In this document: positions 6,327 to 8,066 of the stretch, in pieces
Numbering within the stretch: position 1 is the first letter of the stretch
Layout: each line of letters begins with the position of its first letter
The notes under the pieces: generated by a model
Told to the model about the DNA's origin: nothing
Seen by the model: only the letters and a program-made list of their open reading frames with translations
Databases searched by the model: none
Position numbers and translations under genes: made by a program
From: an uncultured bacterium
GTDB lineage: Bacteria > Bdellovibrionota_C > UBA2361 > SZUA-149 > CALKYB01
Reading direction: 5' to 3'
Length of the DNA stretch: 8,066 bases
Assembly (NCBI GenBank): GCA_938022485.1
Contig: CALIEE010000185.1
Span: 1-8,066, forward strand

Positions 6327-6762
6327 ACGGAGCGCCAGCAGAAGCTTCACCACCTGTTTTGGTGATCTTAATCTTATCCGCGCCCTTAGAAGCTTCGTCT
6401 ATTTGATATTGAATTTCACTAAGTAACACATCTAGCTCAACAGGTTTTTTCAAAACCTTGATAGCACCCATCTGTTCCGGACTTGAAAGCGATCTGTTTG
6501 GATTATTAGGATCTGGCCCACCAGAAATTCCTAGAATAGGGATTTGCTGATTAACTTCTCGAATTTTGGCAGTAACATAAAGGCCATCTATACCAGGCAT
6601 AAACAGGTCAGTGATAACTAGATCAACGTTATTCTTCCAGAACGTCCTAAGTCCTTCTTCTCCACTCGCAGCACTTAGAACTTCATAGCCCTCACTTTGC
6701 AGAAAGAGTTCATACATTTTTCTGATTTGATCATCATCATCGATGATTAAAATTTTGTGCAC
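6316..6762 (-). CDS. Stand-alone response-regulator receiver protein (CheY-like)
   Basis: A 148-residue protein with a GTG start; GGAGGG (6775-6770) lies 7 nt upstream. Residues 1-122 form one receiver domain: acidic pocket Asp8-Asp10 in 'LIIDDDDQIRK', phospho-acceptor Asp52 in 'VITDLFMPGIDG', Ser80 in 'GISGG', and Lys106 in 'VLKKP'. The loop after strand 4 (81-98) is long and rich in Pro, Asn and Ser. Residues 123-148 form a flexible, charged tail with no DNA-binding, GGDEF or enzymatic output domain. The gene is first in the same-strand series receiver, FIST, kinase. It therefore probably takes or passes on phosphate in that pathway, acting by protein-protein contact or as a phosphate sink. 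Whether the adjacent kinase or another one is its donor cannot be read from sequence. Confidence 0.9.
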   Translation of the reverse strand: MHKILIIDDDDQIRKMYELFLQSEGYEVLSAASGEEGLRTFWKNNVDLVITDLFMPGIDGLYVTAKIREVNQQIPILGISGGPDPNNPNRSLSSPEQMGAIKVLKKPVELDVLLSEIQYQIDEASKGADKIKITKTGGEASAGAPSEE

Positions 6763-6880
6763 AACGAGACCCTCCGGGGGAAAAAGTTAAACCAAGCCAA
6801 AACCATTTAGTCTTTACTGAAAAACCCAACTTGTTTGATAACTATCGGCTCGGTTAAAGGATAAGATGAGGAGGAATTTT
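6763..6880 (-). promoter_or_regulatory. Probable promoter region of the receiver-FIST-kinase operon
   Basis: This spacer follows the hairpin downstream of the zinc-ribbon gene and precedes the receiver gene, so the operon promoter should lie here. I find no convincing -35/-10 pair and no clear sigma-54 site. A short palindrome GATA-ACT-TATC near 6837-6847 is the only operator-like motif, and it is weak. The ribosome site GGAGGG lies at 6775-6770. Confidence 0.3.
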
Positions 6881-6912
6881 AAAAGGTTTCCCTAAAGTGA
6901 AGGGATCTTACC
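6881..6912 (-). terminator. Terminator-like hairpin after the zinc-ribbon membrane gene
   Basis: On the minus strand 6912-6910 (GGT) and 6905-6901 (TCCCT) pair with 6887-6885 (ACC) and 6893-6889 (AGGGA), with a 7-nt loop and a small internal loop. TTTT (6884-6881) follows at once. It begins 41 nt after the stop of the upstream gene. The stem is short, so efficiency is uncertain, but it supports separating that gene from the signalling operon. Confidence 0.4.
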
Positions 6913-6953
6913 AAACTAAAAGGACAAAAATAGCCAAGTGCCTAGATTGACTC

Positions 6954-7478
6954 TTATTCTTCGTAGAGAAAGAAGTTATTGACCTTATTAGATAGCAACA
7001 CAAAGACGGCGCTGAAGGAGCAAAGCAACCCTCCAATAAAAAAGAAAGAAAAAGATACTGGCTGCTCCATTAAACGACTAAAAGCATAGTAAAAAGCTAA
7101 GCCAGTGAACAGAACGCAGCGAGCTATTAAAAGGTTTTTAGCGAATGGTTTTCTAGAAGTTAAGTTGTATAGAATGAAAATCAAAATTCCCAAGTCTATT
7201 AAAGCCTCTCCCCCGATTCCTTCACCCAAGCGAAAAATGTAGCAAAAGTGAACTAATAACCAACTAAGCAGAATAAGAATACTAGCCCTAATCAGCTCCT
7301 TTTTACCCTCTTCCCTTCTTTGGCTACTAAGCTTCTGCTTAGACCGAACACCGTGCTTGATATCAGCAAGTTCTGCCTCTCGCTCCTCCTTAGGGCGATG
7401 AGAACGAGCCTTAGGAGCACAGTCTCTGCAATAGGCCTCCCCTTGAGGAACAGGTTTCGCACAAAAATTACAAAACAT
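6954..7478 (-). CDS. Zinc-ribbon protein with four predicted membrane helices
   Basis: A 174-residue protein with an ATG start and only a weak ribosome site (GAAG-rich). The N-terminus carries a compact zinc ribbon, Cys3-x2-Cys6 and Cys17-x2-Cys20, with an aromatic/Gly-rich turn between them. A highly charged, Lys/Arg/Glu-rich segment (about 24-62) follows, probably cytosolic and helical. Four hydrophobic stretches (about 64-82, 90-107, 115-134, 141-162) would span the inner membrane, leaving both ends in the cytoplasm. I recognise no named family. Small zinc-ribbon membrane proteins of this layout are widespread and mostly uncharacterised. The ribbon probably acts as a cytosolic binding module held at the membrane. 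It lies upstream of the receiver gene on the same strand, but a 191-bp gap with a hairpin argues against a shared operon. It is divergent from the LRR gene. Confidence 0.75.
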   Translation of the reverse strand: MFCNFCAKPVPQGEAYCRDCAPKARSHRPKEEREAELADIKHGVRSKQKLSSQRREEGKKELIRASILILLSWLLVHFCYIFRLGEGIGGEALIDLGILIFILYNLTSRKPFAKNLLIARCVLFTGLAFYYAFSRLMEQPVSFSFFFIGGLLCSFSAVFVLLSNKVNNFFLYEE

Positions 7479-7514
7479 TAGTCGGCTTCTTCACTTTATA
7501 TCTTGTTGAAGACA

Positions 7515-7545
7515 TTTATCGCGCTTAAACTAGAGGTAGTATAGT
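7515..7545 (+). promoter_or_regulatory. Candidate promoter of the LRR gene
   Basis: TTTATC (7515-7520) and TAGTAT (7537-7542) are 16 bp apart; an overlapping TATAGT (7540-7545) is an alternative -10. Either would start transcription at about 7549-7552, right at the foot of the hairpin at 7551-7601. Both boxes are imperfect, so the call is tentative. Confidence 0.35.
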
Positions 7546-7550
7546 TTGCC

Positions 7551-7601
7551 GGCCGAAACCTGTCACCAACCAAATTGTTGGTCGGACGAAGGTTATCGGT
7601 C
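7551..7601 (+). ncRNA. Long structured hairpin in the LRR gene leader (unclassified RNA element)
   Basis: The basal stem pairs 7551-7560 with 7591-7601: 10 bp with one G-U pair and a single bulged A at 7595. Above it 7562-7564 pair with 7585-7587, a CG bulge follows, and 7565-7570 pair with 7577-7582 around the loop CAAATT. In total about 19 pairs occupy 51 nt. No T-run follows, no plus-strand gene ends before it, and the start codon lies 40 nt downstream. It is therefore not a plain terminator but a probable 5' leader structure. I do not recognise a known riboswitch class. Alternatives are a protein-binding site at DNA level (the inner arm ACCAAC/GTTGGT is a perfect inverted repeat) or a dispersed intergenic repeat. 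Confidence 0.5.
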
Positions 7602-7641
7602 TGGTGTCAAATTCCGAGATCAGAGAAGAAGGAAATTTCAA

Positions 7642-8066
7642 ATGAAACGTGTAGGTCTGACCTTGGCATCAGCTTTTATTGTCGGAGTTCTCTTTACCGT
7701 CGGCACTCCAAGATTACAGATTATTTCTAATCAACTCTCAGTGGGGCTTGAGGCTACTAGGCTACCGGCAAAGGAATTTTCGAAATCTAGAGATCTCACA
7801 AAATTTCTTAACAGAGCCAAAACTTCGGTGAGACTTCCTGGAGACATTTCTAATGATGAGCTAAAGCAATTTCACACCCCTAGCTTTTCTAAAGTTCGAA
7901 CGGTTTATTTTCAAAACTGCTCGATCAATAAATCTGGACTTAAACACCTCAGCCATTCTCCTATTGAAAAGCTGTTCCTTTCTGGCTGCTCGGTTAAAGA
8001 TGAGGAAGCAAGCGAAATAGCAGCTCTAAAAAACCTAAGAACTCTTTCCCTAAATGAAACTTGGGT
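7642..8066 (+). CDS. Leucine-rich-repeat protein with signal anchor (partial, runs off the right edge)
   Basis: ATG 7642 is preceded by AAGGA (7629-7633) at 8 nt; the frame is open for 141 codons to the edge, so the C-terminus is missing. Residues 1-4 are basic and about 5-21 are hydrophobic, giving a signal peptide or membrane anchor. Residues 22-80 are a mixed linker. From about 84 on there are leucine-rich repeats about 23 residues long: 'VRTVYFQNCSINKSGLKHL', 'IEKLFLSGCSVKDEEASEI' and 'LRTLSLNETW', each with the LxxLxL core and, in the first two, an Asn/Gly-Cys step. LRR arrays bind proteins; here binding would occur outside the cytoplasm or at the membrane surface. No catalytic domain is visible in the part present. 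Its leader carries the unusual hairpin at 7551-7601. Confidence 0.8.
   Translation, partial: MKRVGLTLASAFIVGVLFTVGTPRLQIISNQLSVGLEATRLPAKEFSKSRDLTKFLNRAKTSVRLPGDISNDELKQFHTPSFSKVRTVYFQNCSINKSGLKHLSHSPIEKLFLSGCSVKDEEASEIAALKNLRTLSLNETW

Noticed and set aside
6866..6895. Nine-codon plus-strand frame (ATG to TAA)
   Set aside because: No gene lies downstream in that direction to be controlled by a leader peptide, and it overlaps the minus-strand hairpin.
7583..7592. GGACGA-like motif in the leader hairpin suggesting a guanidine (mini-ykkC / ykkC-III) riboswitch
   Set aside because: Only a few bases match. The required paired hairpins or pseudoknot context is missing, and the downstream LRR gene is not a guanidine carrier or carboxylase.

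Overview
The window is 8,066 bp of bacterial DNA, about 42% GC by impression, gene-dense, with short spacers. Nothing looks like a phage, transposon, CRISPR array, tRNA or rRNA. Likely host: a free-living Gram-negative bacterium. The signs are an exported calcium-binding-repeat (TSP3-like) plus FG-GAP-like protein, a DUF937 protein, a hybrid PAS/HisKA/HATPase/receiver kinase of a style common in deltaproteobacteria-like and other environmental lineages, and a leucine-rich-repeat protein with a signal anchor. I cannot name the phylum with confidence. GTG starts are frequent and the tetramer CTAG is not avoided.

Layout. 1-289: leader with a perfect TATAAT at 255-260. 290-1765 (+): secreted repeat protein. 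1821-2678 (-): SAM-dependent methyltransferase, convergent with the previous gene. 2806-3339 (+): DUF937 protein, divergent from the methyltransferase, with its own promoter at 2731-2760 and a strong terminator hairpin at 3351-3381. 3394-6762 (-): three genes in transcription order, namely a stand-alone receiver (6762-6316), a FIST-domain sensor (6236-5097) and a soluble hybrid histidine kinase (5097-3394). 6954-7478 (-): a small zinc-ribbon plus four-helix membrane protein. 7642 to the right edge (+): start of a leucine-rich-repeat protein, preceded by a strongly folded 51-nt leader element.

The most coherent system is the receiver-FIST-kinase cassette. The FIST protein and the kinase are translationally coupled through TAGTG and neither has a membrane segment, so a cytosolic FIST sensor probably controls the kinase next to it. 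This matches the known NosP/NahK type of pair, in which a haem-containing FIST protein senses nitric oxide and controls a co-cistronic hybrid kinase. Whether this FIST protein binds haem cannot be seen from sequence. The cassette carries two receivers and no recognisable output domain, so the final effector lies elsewhere.

The most unexplained nucleotide-level feature is the 51-nt hairpin at 7551-7601, placed almost exactly where a transcript of the LRR gene would begin. I match it to no riboswitch class I know. The remaining genes look like ordinary chromosomal accessory genes without a shared pathway.
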